Shown here: one piece after another, positions 1-7,237 of the stretch
Position numbering within the stretch: the first letter of the stretch is position 1
Layout of the letters: every line of letters starts with the position of its first letter
Source of the DNA: Gemmatimonadota bacterium
Lineage (GTDB): Bacteria; Gemmatimonadota; Gemmatimonadetes; Gemmatimonadales; Gemmatimonadaceae
Assembly (NCBI GenBank): GCA_028287235.1
Contig: JAQBQB010000021.1
Span: forward strand, 1-64,000
DNA: 64,000 bases
Reading direction: 5' to 3'
Program-made: the position numbers and the translations under genes
The notes under the pieces: model-generated
What the model saw: only the letters and a program-made list of their open reading frames with translations
Databases searched by the model: none
Told to the model about the DNA's origin: nothing

Positions 1-2
1 GC

Positions 3-263
3 CGGCTGCGCGAAGCCGAGTACGTGTACGAGACCGAGGACAGCGCACGCGTGTGGATGTCCCCGGAGCTCGCGCTCAGGTCGAGCGAGCTGTCCACCTT
101 CCACCGTCGCACGTTGCGCCGGCTTCCTCGCCGCTGCCGCCGGCAGTGCGGAGCAGGGCGCGCCGCAGAGGTGCGCAATGATCGCCGCGGCGTCGGCGTC
201 CTCGGCCGCGTTGATCGCGGCGGCGAGCGCGTTCGTTGGTTTGCAAGACGTGTCCGGCGGTGA
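3..263 (+). CDS. Possible 3' end of a truncated CDS (window edge)
   Basis: An open frame enters from the window edge and stops at 261-263. The first ~35 residues (reading ...AEYVYETEDSARVWMSPEL...) have the composition of a normal protein. After about position 115 the frame becomes an Arg/Gly-rich run of the kind produced by GC-rich noncoding or out-of-frame sequence. Either this is the tail of a real gene with a frameshift near 115, or it is a chance frame. I do not recognise the family. The following 264-458 holds nothing I can support. Confidence 0.25.
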   Translation, partial: RLREAEYVYETEDSARVWMSPELALRSSELSTFHRRTLRRLPRRCRRQCGAGRAAEVRNDRRGVGVLGRVDRGGERVRWFARRVRR

Positions 264-458
264 GAAGTCGATCTACGTCGGACCCCAGTGTCTCCGCGCA
301 CGCGCGTCGTCGCGATCGGACGGGGTGCGAGTGCTCAAGAAACGATGACCTTCCAACCAAAGTCTGCGCGTGAGTCCGAGTCGCTGTGGCCGCCGTGCGT
401 TGTATCTACTCGCGTTGAGTGGCGAACACATAGGCGCCTGAGGAAAAGGAAGTGCTGC

Positions 459-647
459 ATGACCCACCGAGTCATCCAGGTTGACGGAATCGAGTGGATG
501 TTCTGGGACATCCGTTCGACGAACAGCTCGCGGCCGGCGCGGCACACGAACGTGTTGCATCGACTGGTCCGGCAATATTCGTCAATTGGTTCGCGAATCA
601 GTCAAGACGACTTCAGAGTAAGAGAATGCTCAAGCCCGGCCGAATGA
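459..647 (+). CDS. Possible small hypothetical protein (62 aa)
   Basis: An ATG at 459 is preceded by an A/G-rich stretch (AGGAAAAGGAAG, 441-452) that could be a ribosome site. The first 20 residues (MTHRVIQVDGIEWMFWDIRS) look like a genuine small protein; the rest is Arg/Ser-rich and less convincing. It would end inside the 3' end of the convergent barrel gene, overlapping it by 35 bases. Either the tail is wrong (frameshift) or the ORF is spurious. No function can be assigned. Confidence 0.25.
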   Translation: MTHRVIQVDGIEWMFWDIRSTNSSRPARHTNVLHRLVRQYSSIGSRISQDDFRVRECSSPAE

Positions 648-1413
648 GGACGGCGTTGGTGTTGTCGTAGGTCACGGCGAGCGACCACCACGTGTTCCGG
701 CGATAGTGTTGGCGGACTCCAACCATGACAACCTGTTCGGCACCGGCTAGCTCGGGAGCGTTCGGATTGACTAGGCCTTCGCCTCCCGAGAGAGACGCTG
801 ACGTAGACAGTACCTCTGCCATGGCGTCCAGGCCGTGCGGGAAGTGCCGCTCAACCGCCGCCGCGAGATTGAGCGTATTCTGAACTTGGAGCCCGACGGG
901 CCGCCCCATGAACGAGTAGCCGACGTTCACGTGCGCCTCGAAGTTCCCGAGCCGTTTGCTCGCAATGAGATATGGCGTGAAATCGGCCCGTCCGGTTCCG
1001 ATGGCGCGATTAGCGGCCGTCGGAAACTTCTCTTCCGCGGCTATCGCAAGCGCAGGGAGGGTGTGGCCCTCGGCGACCACCAAGAACTGCGACGTGACTT
1101 CGAGGTCGCCCACACCCAGCGCACGAGCTCCCGGCCGAGGCAGGATCGCGGTGAAAAAGACTGGCTCGACAAGGAGATTCCAGCGATCAGATAGGCCATA
1201 TTCCAGGGCGAAGGGCACCGCGTGCTCTGTTCCTTGCGTCGAGCTTTGAAACTCGTATGCGGCGTTCACCACCAGCTCGTGGCGCGCTGGGAGTCGCGCG
1301 GTCTCAGTCTCGAGCGGTTGCTGGGCGACGCAGACGTCCGTCCGCAGTATCAGCAACAATGCGACGGCGGTCGCGATCGCGCAGCGTAGTTCGTGACGAG
1401 CAGAAGCCTGCAT
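613..1413 (-). CDS. Outer-membrane beta-barrel protein, phenol-degradation MetA/transporter-like family
   Basis: The 266-residue product begins with a Sec signal peptide (Arg/His n-region, hydrophobic AIATAVALLLIL, cleavage near VCVAQQ). The rest has alternating hydrophobic/polar strands typical of a small outer-membrane barrel, with Gly/Asp turns such as GYSFMGRP and a C-terminus of hydrophobic residues (SILLL). Content and length match the putative MetA-pathway/transporter barrel family, whose substrates are mostly unproven. I chose ATG 1413 over the in-frame TTG at 1428 because GGAGGA lies just upstream of 1413. It is monocistronic as far as can be seen; the next gene is far upstream and divergent. 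Confidence 0.75.
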   Translation of the reverse strand: MQASARHELRCAIATAVALLLILRTDVCVAQQPLETETARLPARHELVVNAAYEFQSSTQGTEHAVPFALEYGLSDRWNLLVEPVFFTAILPRPGARALGVGDLEVTSQFLVVAEGHTLPALAIAAEEKFPTAANRAIGTGRADFTPYLIASKRLGNFEAHVNVGYSFMGRPVGLQVQNTLNLAAAVERHFPHGLDAMAEVLSTSASLSGGEGLVNPNAPELAGAEQVVMVGVRQHYRRNTWWSLAVTYDNTNAVLIRPGLSILLL

Positions 1414-1811
1414 GGTGCAATCCTCCAAGAGTGTTCGCCAACGAAACGCTGGCTACTGCGAATCTACGCCTGCGCGCCTGTCGCCCCCATGACGCGGCCT
1501 CGTAACGGGCGGTATGGTGCAGAACCCCAGTTCGCTAAGGTCAATTGCGCCGCTCTGGATCTCGTCGCGCTCGTCACCACGCTCAAGTAGGATACCGCTC
1601 GCTTGGTGTAGGGTCAGTTCCTAAACCCGTTCTCGACGCGGTGTAAGCAACCGGGATTGCGGGTATAGCCCCGCCGCGCCGGCCGAACACGTCGCGATGA
1701 AGTTGCGGCGGCGCGAGCTCTCATACCGGGCAGGACGGCGCGGCGGACGACTCTTCGGGGTGACCTAGACTGGCCCGTCCCAGTTGAGCAGAGACACTAT
1801 TGAAGGATCTC
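1414..1811. other. Gene-free stretch between divergent genes
   Basis: About 400 bases lie between the start of the leftward barrel gene and the start of the rightward small lipoprotein gene. No frame here has protein-like composition. It should hold both promoters, but I see no convincing -35/-10 pair and no strong hairpin. Confidence 0.5.
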
Positions 1812-2246
1812 ATGTCCAACGTGTCGCGCGTATGCATGCTGCTCGCCCTGTCTTGTGCGTGCGGGTGTTCATCGATCACCGATCTGGGTCTGTCCCAGGA
1901 ACTGCCCGTCACCATCACCTCCACGACGACGACTCCGCCCATCGCGCCGATCGCATCGATCACCGGTGCGGGCGACAGCGTCGTGGCCGTCATCGTGGCG
2001 CCCGCGACGTGCGGGCGGACATTGAGTGCGTCGGCGGGTTTGTCGCAGCAAACGGTCGTCGTCGCGGTGACTCTCACGGCAAGCGGAGTTCAGGCCTGCG
2101 ATCCGATTTTCGGGTCGACGACGTACCGCGCCGTCGCGCACGCCGTGCCGGCAGGAACACGGGACGCTGAGGCGATCCTGCGGACGGTATTCAATGGGGC
2201 CGCGTCAGACTCCGTGGTAGCGAGAAACAGGGTGATGTCTCCATAG
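1812..2246 (+). CDS. Small secreted lipoprotein of unknown function
   Basis: The 144-residue product has a lipoprotein signal (hydrophobic VCMLLALSCACGC followed by Ser-Ser), so it is probably an acylated envelope protein. A Thr/Pro-rich linker follows, then a compact beta-rich domain with three cysteines after the lipobox region. ATG 1812 was chosen over TTG 1800 because AAGGA sits 5-9 bases upstream of 1812. Its last ~157 bases overlap antisense with the 3' end of the convergent plug-protein gene; both frames look coding, which is unusual. No homologous family is recognised. Confidence 0.6.
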   Translation: MSNVSRVCMLLALSCACGCSSITDLGLSQELPVTITSTTTTPPIAPIASITGAGDSVVAVIVAPATCGRTLSASAGLSQQTVVVAVTLTASGVQACDPIFGSTTYRAVAHAVPAGTRDAEAILRTVFNGAASDSVVARNRVMSP

Positions 2247-3493
2247 AAGCGGAGGCGGTCGTCACCGTCGTTCGAGTCACACAGGGTGTTGTCGCCATGG
2301 CCCCTCACCAAATCCCGCTGACGCCTGATGAGAATCGTCAACGGCACCGTATCCACTGGCGAAATAGTCACGGCGAGCGTGGTGTCGCGAAACCCGTCAC
2401 GATGTAGCCGCAACGCGCCCGATCCTTCAGGAACGAAGAAGAGCGACACAGTCCCGGTGGCCGTGGTCTTCGCGCGCACGCCGCTCGCCGAGTCGATGAC
2501 GTCCACGTCCGGCACCGGATCGCCCGTGTCCAGATCGTAAACGCCGAGCAGTCGGAATCGGAATCGCGGCAGGCTATCGACGGACAACGCACGTCCAGCG
2601 GCCGGATGGTCGTCGATCACGTACGATCCGACGCCGTTCTTATAGCCGATCCCGGGCTTCAGCACGACGAACATCGACATGTCGCTGTTGTTCTTGCCGA
2701 TGGAGTCGTCGAAACAGTCGTGGTAAGTGATCTCTTGGATGTGCTCCGGGTGAATGTTGCGGAGGATCGACAGCACGGTGTCGATGTGCGAGAACGCTGT
2801 GAACGGCGATCGCGGCGCGCGCGGCGGCGCGGGGAGACGAGTGATGCGTGGGTTCGGTCGCGGCGGCAGAGGGGCGGGGATGCCGAGACCCGCCTTGCGC
2901 CCATAGACATACACCGAATCGACGTCGGCCAACGTCACGCGAATGCCATTTACCCACACGCTCTCGATCCATCCGGTTCGCGGCGTCCACGGTACTGCAC
3001 AGGCCATCGCGCCTCCGCGGCTATTCATCATGTCCGGGCGCAGCTTGAAAATGTCGGATCCGTCGATGATTGGACGACCGCTGTTCTCGATGTCCTCGGC
3101 GCCGAGGTGGTAGCTCTTTCGCTTGAGATCTTCTGCCGCCGAGACAGTCACGGGCGCGAGTGTCACGACGGTGCGTGCGAGCCGAACGTCCACCGTGACG
3201 GTGTCGGCCGCGGACACCGAGAAGAACCGATACGCCGCCTGAAATCCGATCTTTCGCACGGTGAGCTGCAGCGTACCTTCGGATCGGGAGACGTCGAGGG
3301 TCGCGCGGCCTTGGGGGCTCGTGGTCGCGCGCGCAACGGGCTCGGCGATTCCCCGAACAATCGCGACGTCGGCGCCCGCAATCGGCCCGCTCGCGGAGTC
3401 GGCGACCCGAACGGCGACGGTCATGTTGCTCAATCGCTGAGCCGTGAGGACGGCCGGGCAGGCAACTATCAGGCACATCGCTCGCAAGAGCAT
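2090..3493 (-). CDS. Orphan carboxypeptidase-regulatory / TonB-plug-like protein
   Basis: A signal peptide (MLLRAMCLIVACPAVLTAQ) precedes an Ig-like carboxypeptidase regulatory domain (~residues 25-105, with the RKIGFQA...F motif typical of SusC N-termini). Next comes a plug-like region (~115-300) with VWVNGIR, DVDSVYVYG and a later I..EITYHD segment. A second regulatory-like domain follows (~325-410, RFRLLGVYDLDTG...DGFRDTTL). There is no barrel: at 467 residues it cannot form a TonB receptor. The layout regulatory-plug-regulatory is unusual. ATG 3493 is preferred to TTG 3499, though neither has a clear ribosome site. Role is unknown; possibly a periplasmic partner or decoy for SusC-like machinery (inference). 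Confidence 0.65.
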   Translation of the reverse strand: MLLRAMCLIVACPAVLTAQRLSNMTVAVRVADSASGPIAGADVAIVRGIAEPVARATTSPQGRATLDVSRSEGTLQLTVRKIGFQAAYRFFSVSAADTVTVDVRLARTVVTLAPVTVSAAEDLKRKSYHLGAEDIENSGRPIIDGSDIFKLRPDMMNSRGGAMACAVPWTPRTGWIESVWVNGIRVTLADVDSVYVYGRKAGLGIPAPLPPRPNPRITRLPAPPRAPRSPFTAFSHIDTVLSILRNIHPEHIQEITYHDCFDDSIGKNNSDMSMFVVLKPGIGYKNGVGSYVIDDHPAAGRALSVDSLPRFRFRLLGVYDLDTGDPVPDVDVIDSASGVRAKTTATGTVSLFFVPEGSGALRLHRDGFRDTTLAVTISPVDTVPLTILIRRQRDLVRGHGDNTLCDSNDGDDRLRFYGDITLFLATTESDAAPLNTVRRIASASRVPAGTACATARYVVDPKIGSQA

Positions 3494-3903
3494 GCGCAAC
3501 GTTACGCGCCGAGGAAACCTTTGACAAGAATTCGCCCGATTCGATTACTCAAAACCCGGCACGGACGTGGCAAGATTTCACGTTGCTGCTGCTAGTTCAT
3601 GAGGCGAAGCGTGGCGCAGGCGCATCTGAGGACGGAGTGCCGTCGGCGGACACCGTCGCTCAGCCAAACGCCCTGCCCTCGGGAGTGTTCGGGGGAAAGC
3701 AACCCGAACTTCACTGGGTGCACCGGCGCCAAGGCCTGAGCCGGTCGGTGTAGCCAGGCGGTGACGGCTGTGAGACAGGGGTGCCAATCGGCGCCCCCTA
3801 TTTGTTGATCGGGGCATTCCGCGTCTGGCGTGTCTGTTCGACGGGGGCACCGCGCCGTCCGACAATCGGCGTCGTCATTTGCCACGTACGTTCGGGAACA
3901 CAG
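3494..3903. other. Gene-free stretch with one hairpin
   Basis: About 410 bases lie between divergent genes. No frame is convincing. It contains the hairpin at 3777-3799, annotated separately, and otherwise nothing recognisable. Confidence 0.5.
3777..3799. other. GC-rich hairpin of unknown role
   Basis: GGGGTGCC-AATC-GGCGCCCC forms an 8-bp stem with one G-T pair. It resembles the terminator of the first susCD operon at 5766-5791 in sequence and flanks (both follow GTGAxACAGG). No gene ends next to it, so it is either a leader hairpin for the gene starting at 3904 or a relic of a lost gene's terminator. Confidence 0.4.
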
Positions 3904-5049
3904 ATGAAGCAAACAAGAATCCGTCTCGGCGCGGGCGCTGTCGCGCTCTTGAGCGCCGCCTGCACATCGCATACGCCGCGCAGCCTCGGTACTGACCCCG
4001 TGGCGCTCGCGGCCGTGCGCGCCGACGTACGGCTGGTCGACGGGCAAACCACCTGGGTCGCGCACGGCACGGGCTACGAATTGGTCGGACGGTCCAAGGC
4101 GGACATCGCGGCGCTCCAGTCGCAACTGGACCGAGAAGCGGCGGTGGTCCGTCGCGTGTTTCCGGCCGACAGTCTCGCGCGTGTAGTGATCAAGGTGCGG
4201 CGCGCGTCCGCCGAAGGACAGCCGTTCGTCGCCGCGGCGCCCATACCGACGACTACGCGCGGTGCGGTGGTCGAAGTGGTGCTGGCCAATCCCAAAGCGA
4301 AGAAGGACAAGGAGAAGGACAAGGCTCCGGCCAACGCGGGCGGGCAAGGGCTGCTCGCCGAGCGCACGCCGACGCTCCCCGTGATGCGCGCGTGGCTGTC
4401 CGCGCACGCAACCTCGGTGACGCACACGCCGGCGCGCATCACTCAGGCATCGGGCGAGGTCGAGGATGCGCGAGTTCCGGCGTGGGCAGAGGAGATGATT
4501 CCGTCGCTGGCCGTCGACTCAGTGGTCGATCGGTTCACGGTGGCGCTCGCGACGCATTCCGAGGATCTGATTCCCCTGACGCGATACTTCACGATGGAGC
4601 GCCCCGCCGACGTCGTGCCGGCGGTGGCTCAGCGCGGAGGCAACGGTGGTGGAAACGGAGGCAACGGTGGTGGGGGCGGTGGTAGTTCGGGCGGCATGGG
4701 CGGCATGGGCGGTGGACGCGGCGGTCGCGGCGGCGGTGGTCGCGGGGGCGGCGGCGGCGGCATGGGTGGCCGAGGTGGCGGCATGGGCGGGGGCGGTTCC
4801 CGATCGCAAGGCGACAAGCCCGCGGCCCCGCTGCAGGGCGGAGCTCTCTTCGACATGCAGTCGGTCGTCTTCGGGCAGTATCTCGCGCACGAGAGCTACG
4901 ATCTGATCGGCGCGCTGGTCGACGCACAGCTCGCCGGCAAGAGCGTGGACGATGTGTTCACGGCGCGGAACTCGATGAGCCTCACGCAGATGGACGTCGA
5001 ATGGCACCGCTGGCTATCCGACCGCGCGGGCACCCTGCTCATGCGGTGA
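3904..5049 (+). CDS. Putative lipoprotein with long Gly/Met/Arg-rich tract
   Basis: The 381-residue product starts with a lipoprotein signal (GAGAVALLSAAC, Cys at ~residue 20). An N-terminal domain (~25-235) contains a Lys/Glu-rich loop (AKKDKEKDKA) and an acidic segment. A glycine-rich low-complexity tract (~242-300, GGN and GGMGGRG repeats) leads to a C-terminal helix-rich domain (~310-381) ending near DVEWHRWLSDRAG. The C-terminal part looks like the tail of a peptidase-associated or chaperone-like domain, but I do not recognise it. ATG 3904 was chosen because the signal peptide begins there; the longer upstream frame is not protein-like. Confidence 0.65.
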   Translation: MKQTRIRLGAGAVALLSAACTSHTPRSLGTDPVALAAVRADVRLVDGQTTWVAHGTGYELVGRSKADIAALQSQLDREAAVVRRVFPADSLARVVIKVRRASAEGQPFVAAAPIPTTTRGAVVEVVLANPKAKKDKEKDKAPANAGGQGLLAERTPTLPVMRAWLSAHATSVTHTPARITQASGEVEDARVPAWAEEMIPSLAVDSVVDRFTVALATHSEDLIPLTRYFTMERPADVVPAVAQRGGNGGGNGGNGGGGGGSSGGMGGMGGGRGGRGGGGRGGGGGGMGGRGGGMGGGGSRSQGDKPAAPLQGGALFDMQSVVFGQYLAHESYDLIGALVDAQLAGKSVDDVFTARNSMSLTQMDVEWHRWLSDRAGTLLMR

Positions 5050-5081
5050 TTTCGGCTACATTAGCGTTTGCTCAACATCGG

Positions 5082-5101
5082 TCAATGTGGGTCAACATTG
5101 A
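5082..5101. terminator. Possible bidirectional terminator between convergent genes
   Basis: TCAATGT-GGGTCA-ACATTGA forms a 7-bp perfect stem in the 52-base gap between the Gly-rich lipoprotein gene (ends 5049) and the SET-domain gene (ends 5102). No clear T-run follows on either strand, so it is a weak candidate. Confidence 0.35.
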
Positions 5102-5512
5102 TCAACGCGGCTCGGCGGGGACGAACCAGAGCGGCACGTCGTAGTCGTAGACGAGCTCCTCGCCGGCCGCGATGTCGCGGAGCGCCACCACGCACATGCT
5201 CTCCGGTTCGGGCCCCGACTGAAACTCGATGTTCGGGTCGGTGGAATGATTGTAGAACATCAACAGTCCGCCGCCCATGGCGACGGACTGCGCCGGATCG
5301 TCGCTCCAGTACAGCAGATACTGATCGAAGACCGTCAGCGCGCCCTCGCGATTGAGCAAGTCCACGTCGGGCACGGTGATGATGGGGGAGCACTCGAGCA
5401 CCGTGCCGGCGGAGCAAGCGTGCACCGCGACGACGCCGCGGCCCTTGTCGGCGGTCATGTGCCAATCGACGAGGCCGCGGGGACGAGCCGACGCTGACTT
5501 GAATTCGGTCAT
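5102..5512 (-). CDS. SET-domain protein (putative protein lysine methyltransferase)
   Basis: The 136-residue product is essentially a bare SET domain: an N-terminal GRGV...G motif (KGRGVVAVHACSAGTVL), the catalytic/SAM pocket motif NHSTDPN (~residue 90), and the C-terminal GEELVYDYD (~118-126) that forms the pseudoknot with the active-site Tyr. Known SET enzymes methylate lysines using S-adenosylmethionine; bacterial stand-alone versions are mostly uncharacterised. There are no pre- or post-SET zinc cysteines. Start ATG 5512 gives the standard length; upstream sequence in frame is noncoding in character. The substrate cannot be predicted. Confidence 0.8.
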   Translation of the reverse strand: MTEFKSASARPRGLVDWHMTADKGRGVVAVHACSAGTVLECSPIITVPDVDLLNREGALTVFDQYLLYWSDDPAQSVAMGGGLLMFYNHSTDPNIEFQSGPEPESMCVVALRDIAAGEELVYDYDVPLWFVPAEPR

Positions 5513-5586
5513 GGATCCAGGGTGAGGGGGAATGTGCCGGCACCTATGTAACGGCGGCAGAGTGCAAACGAATATCATGCGGCGTG

Positions 5587-5735
5587 TTGCAAGCAGCCGT
5601 TTTCCGTTGATCCGTTTTCCGTTCTCAGTTGGCCGAGGGGCAAACTGCTCCACGGACGGGGCCACGGTAAGAACCCTGCCGAGTAACGGAATACGGTTCA
5701 ACAGAACACAGGAAACGGAGAACGGTTGCCTGCAA
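5587..5735. repeat. Imperfect inverted repeat pair
   Basis: A 22-base segment at 5587-5608 (TTGCAAGCAGCCGTTTTCCG...) recurs in reverse complement at 5714-5735 with 19 of 22 matches. The two arms are separated by about 105 bases in the gap between the SET-domain gene start and the first susD stop. A second CCGTTTTCCGTT lies just inside the left arm. It could be a small nonautonomous repeat or a large leader hairpin. Confidence 0.5.
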
Positions 5736-5765
5736 GCCGCCGTGCTCTCATCTAGAAATGTGAAA

Positions 5766-5791
5766 CAGGGGGTGCCGCTTGGCACCCCCTG
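5766..5791 (-). terminator. Rho-independent-type terminator of first susCD operon
   Basis: CAGGGGGTGCC-GCTT-GGCACCCCCTG is a perfect 11-bp stem with a 4-base loop, 28 bases beyond the susD stop codon at 5819. On the minus strand it is followed by TTTCACATTT, a moderately U-rich tail. Confidence 0.75.
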
Positions 5792-5818
5792 CCTCGTCGA
5801 TCAACGCGCCGGCGCAGC

Positions 5819-7207
5819 TTACGGATTGCGATCCGTGCACGCCGACCAGTTCGGGTTGTTCGTCTCGGACTGCAACGGAACGAGGTTGACGTCGGTGCCG
5901 TAGGCGCCGCCCTTGAAGTACGCGCCGGTGGGGAACACCGACTCGGCCGTGCGCCCGTACTGCCGGATGAGGCGGCGCATGTCGCCCAAGCGATGCGCGG
6001 TCATGTACATCCAGAACGCTCGCTCGCGGAAGAGCAGGTTCACGCGTCCGTCCGCCGTGCCGGGGTCGGTGAGCGGCGCCAACGACGTCGCCGTCGTCGT
6101 CACCGTTCCGTAACTCTGCGGCGCGGCGCGCAACGCGTTGAGCGTGGCCAGGAACCCGGCCGTGTTGCCCGCGGCGAGCTGCGCTTCGGCTTCGATCAAC
6201 CGCGCCTCGATGCCGGTGGCGATGGCCACTGCCGCGTCGGTCGTGGTGTACTGGTTGAAGGTCGGAACGTTGCTGCCGTCCTGGCCGCGGAGAATCTTCG
6301 TGCCGTCGACCTTGACGCGTGGATCCTTCGCCGACACGAAGTCGAGCCCGTTGACGCCTTCCTTGTCCGAGGCGCCGAAGTTTCTCGTCGCGCTCATCCA
6401 GTCGTAGATCCCATTCACCACGCCGGCGGTCGACTTCGAGAAGACGGTGTTGTAGGTGAAGTTCGTCGCGACCTCGCCCACGAGCGCGGCAGCGGCGGCG
6501 AAGTTGGTGCCGAGCGCACCGGCCTTCGCCTGGTCGACGAGCGTGCGCGCCTTGCCGACGAGCGCGATGCTGCGAATGGTCTTGTCGGACGTGCCGATGA
6601 GGGCGAGCGCGCTGTCGTACTGCGCGACGGCGGCGTTGTAGAGATCGGCCGTCGACATCGTGGCGGTCGTGATGTTGATCTCGTCCTTGCCGTCCCACAG
6701 CGGAATGCCGTTGCAGTAGTCCTCCGCGGCAATCGTCAGGACGAGCCCTTCGTTGGCGTGAATCGTCGCGAGCTGTGCCGTGCCGCCGGTGGCCGGCGGG
6801 AAGAGGAGCAGCAGGTGGAGCGCCCGGAGATTGCGCGTGTGGGCGTTGGACACCTGGGTCCACGAGTCGATCGGAAAGTTGTTCGGGTTGATCCCACGGT
6901 TGTCGATCGTCTCGGTACCGGCGCGTGCCGCGAAGATCTCGTCGGCCAACAGGCCGCCCGTGAGGTTGAGCCCGAGCGGCGAGCTGCCGCCCCGGTCGCC
7001 GCCGATGACGCGGTAGAAGTCGCCGACGGCCGCGGTGTAGAACGCCTGCGCGCCCGCCGGACTGTTGGAGTTGGTGACCGTGATGATGTCCGGCGTCTGC
7101 ACGGCGAGCAGCCGGTCCTGCAAGTTGTTGCCGCACGCGACCGCCGTCAGCGCGACCGCGACAGCGGCGGCGGCGGTCAGCCCGTGAGAGATCTTATATC
7201 TAGTCAT
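5819..7207 (-). CDS. RagB/SusD family nutrient-uptake outer-membrane lipoprotein
   Basis: SusD-type proteins sit as surface lids on SusC transporters and capture ligands. This 462-residue copy has a lipoprotein signal (VALTAVACGNN, Cys ~25) and TPR-like helices through the middle (AAEDYCNGIPLWDG is the usual SusD signature region, ~150). The C-terminal conserved block is present (EARLIEAEAQLAAGN at ~330, then LLFRERAFWMYMTAHRLGDMRRL at ~400). It is the second gene of a leftward pair, 30 bases after the susC stop, and is followed by a strong hairpin. The ligand is unknown; no carbohydrate-active enzyme is adjacent to suggest one. Confidence 0.92.
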   Translation of the reverse strand: MTRYKISHGLTAAAAVAVALTAVACGNNLQDRLLAVQTPDIITVTNSNSPAGAQAFYTAAVGDFYRVIGGDRGGSSPLGLNLTGGLLADEIFAARAGTETIDNRGINPNNFPIDSWTQVSNAHTRNLRALHLLLLFPPATGGTAQLATIHANEGLVLTIAAEDYCNGIPLWDGKDEINITTATMSTADLYNAAVAQYDSALALIGTSDKTIRSIALVGKARTLVDQAKAGALGTNFAAAAALVGEVATNFTYNTVFSKSTAGVVNGIYDWMSATRNFGASDKEGVNGLDFVSAKDPRVKVDGTKILRGQDGSNVPTFNQYTTTDAAVAIATGIEARLIEAEAQLAAGNTAGFLATLNALRAAPQSYGTVTTTATSLAPLTDPGTADGRVNLLFRERAFWMYMTAHRLGDMRRLIRQYGRTAESVFPTGAYFKGGAYGTDVNLVPLQSETNNPNWSACTDRNP

Positions 7208-7237
7208 CCGATGGTCTCTGTTCGAGTGGGAGGCCGC

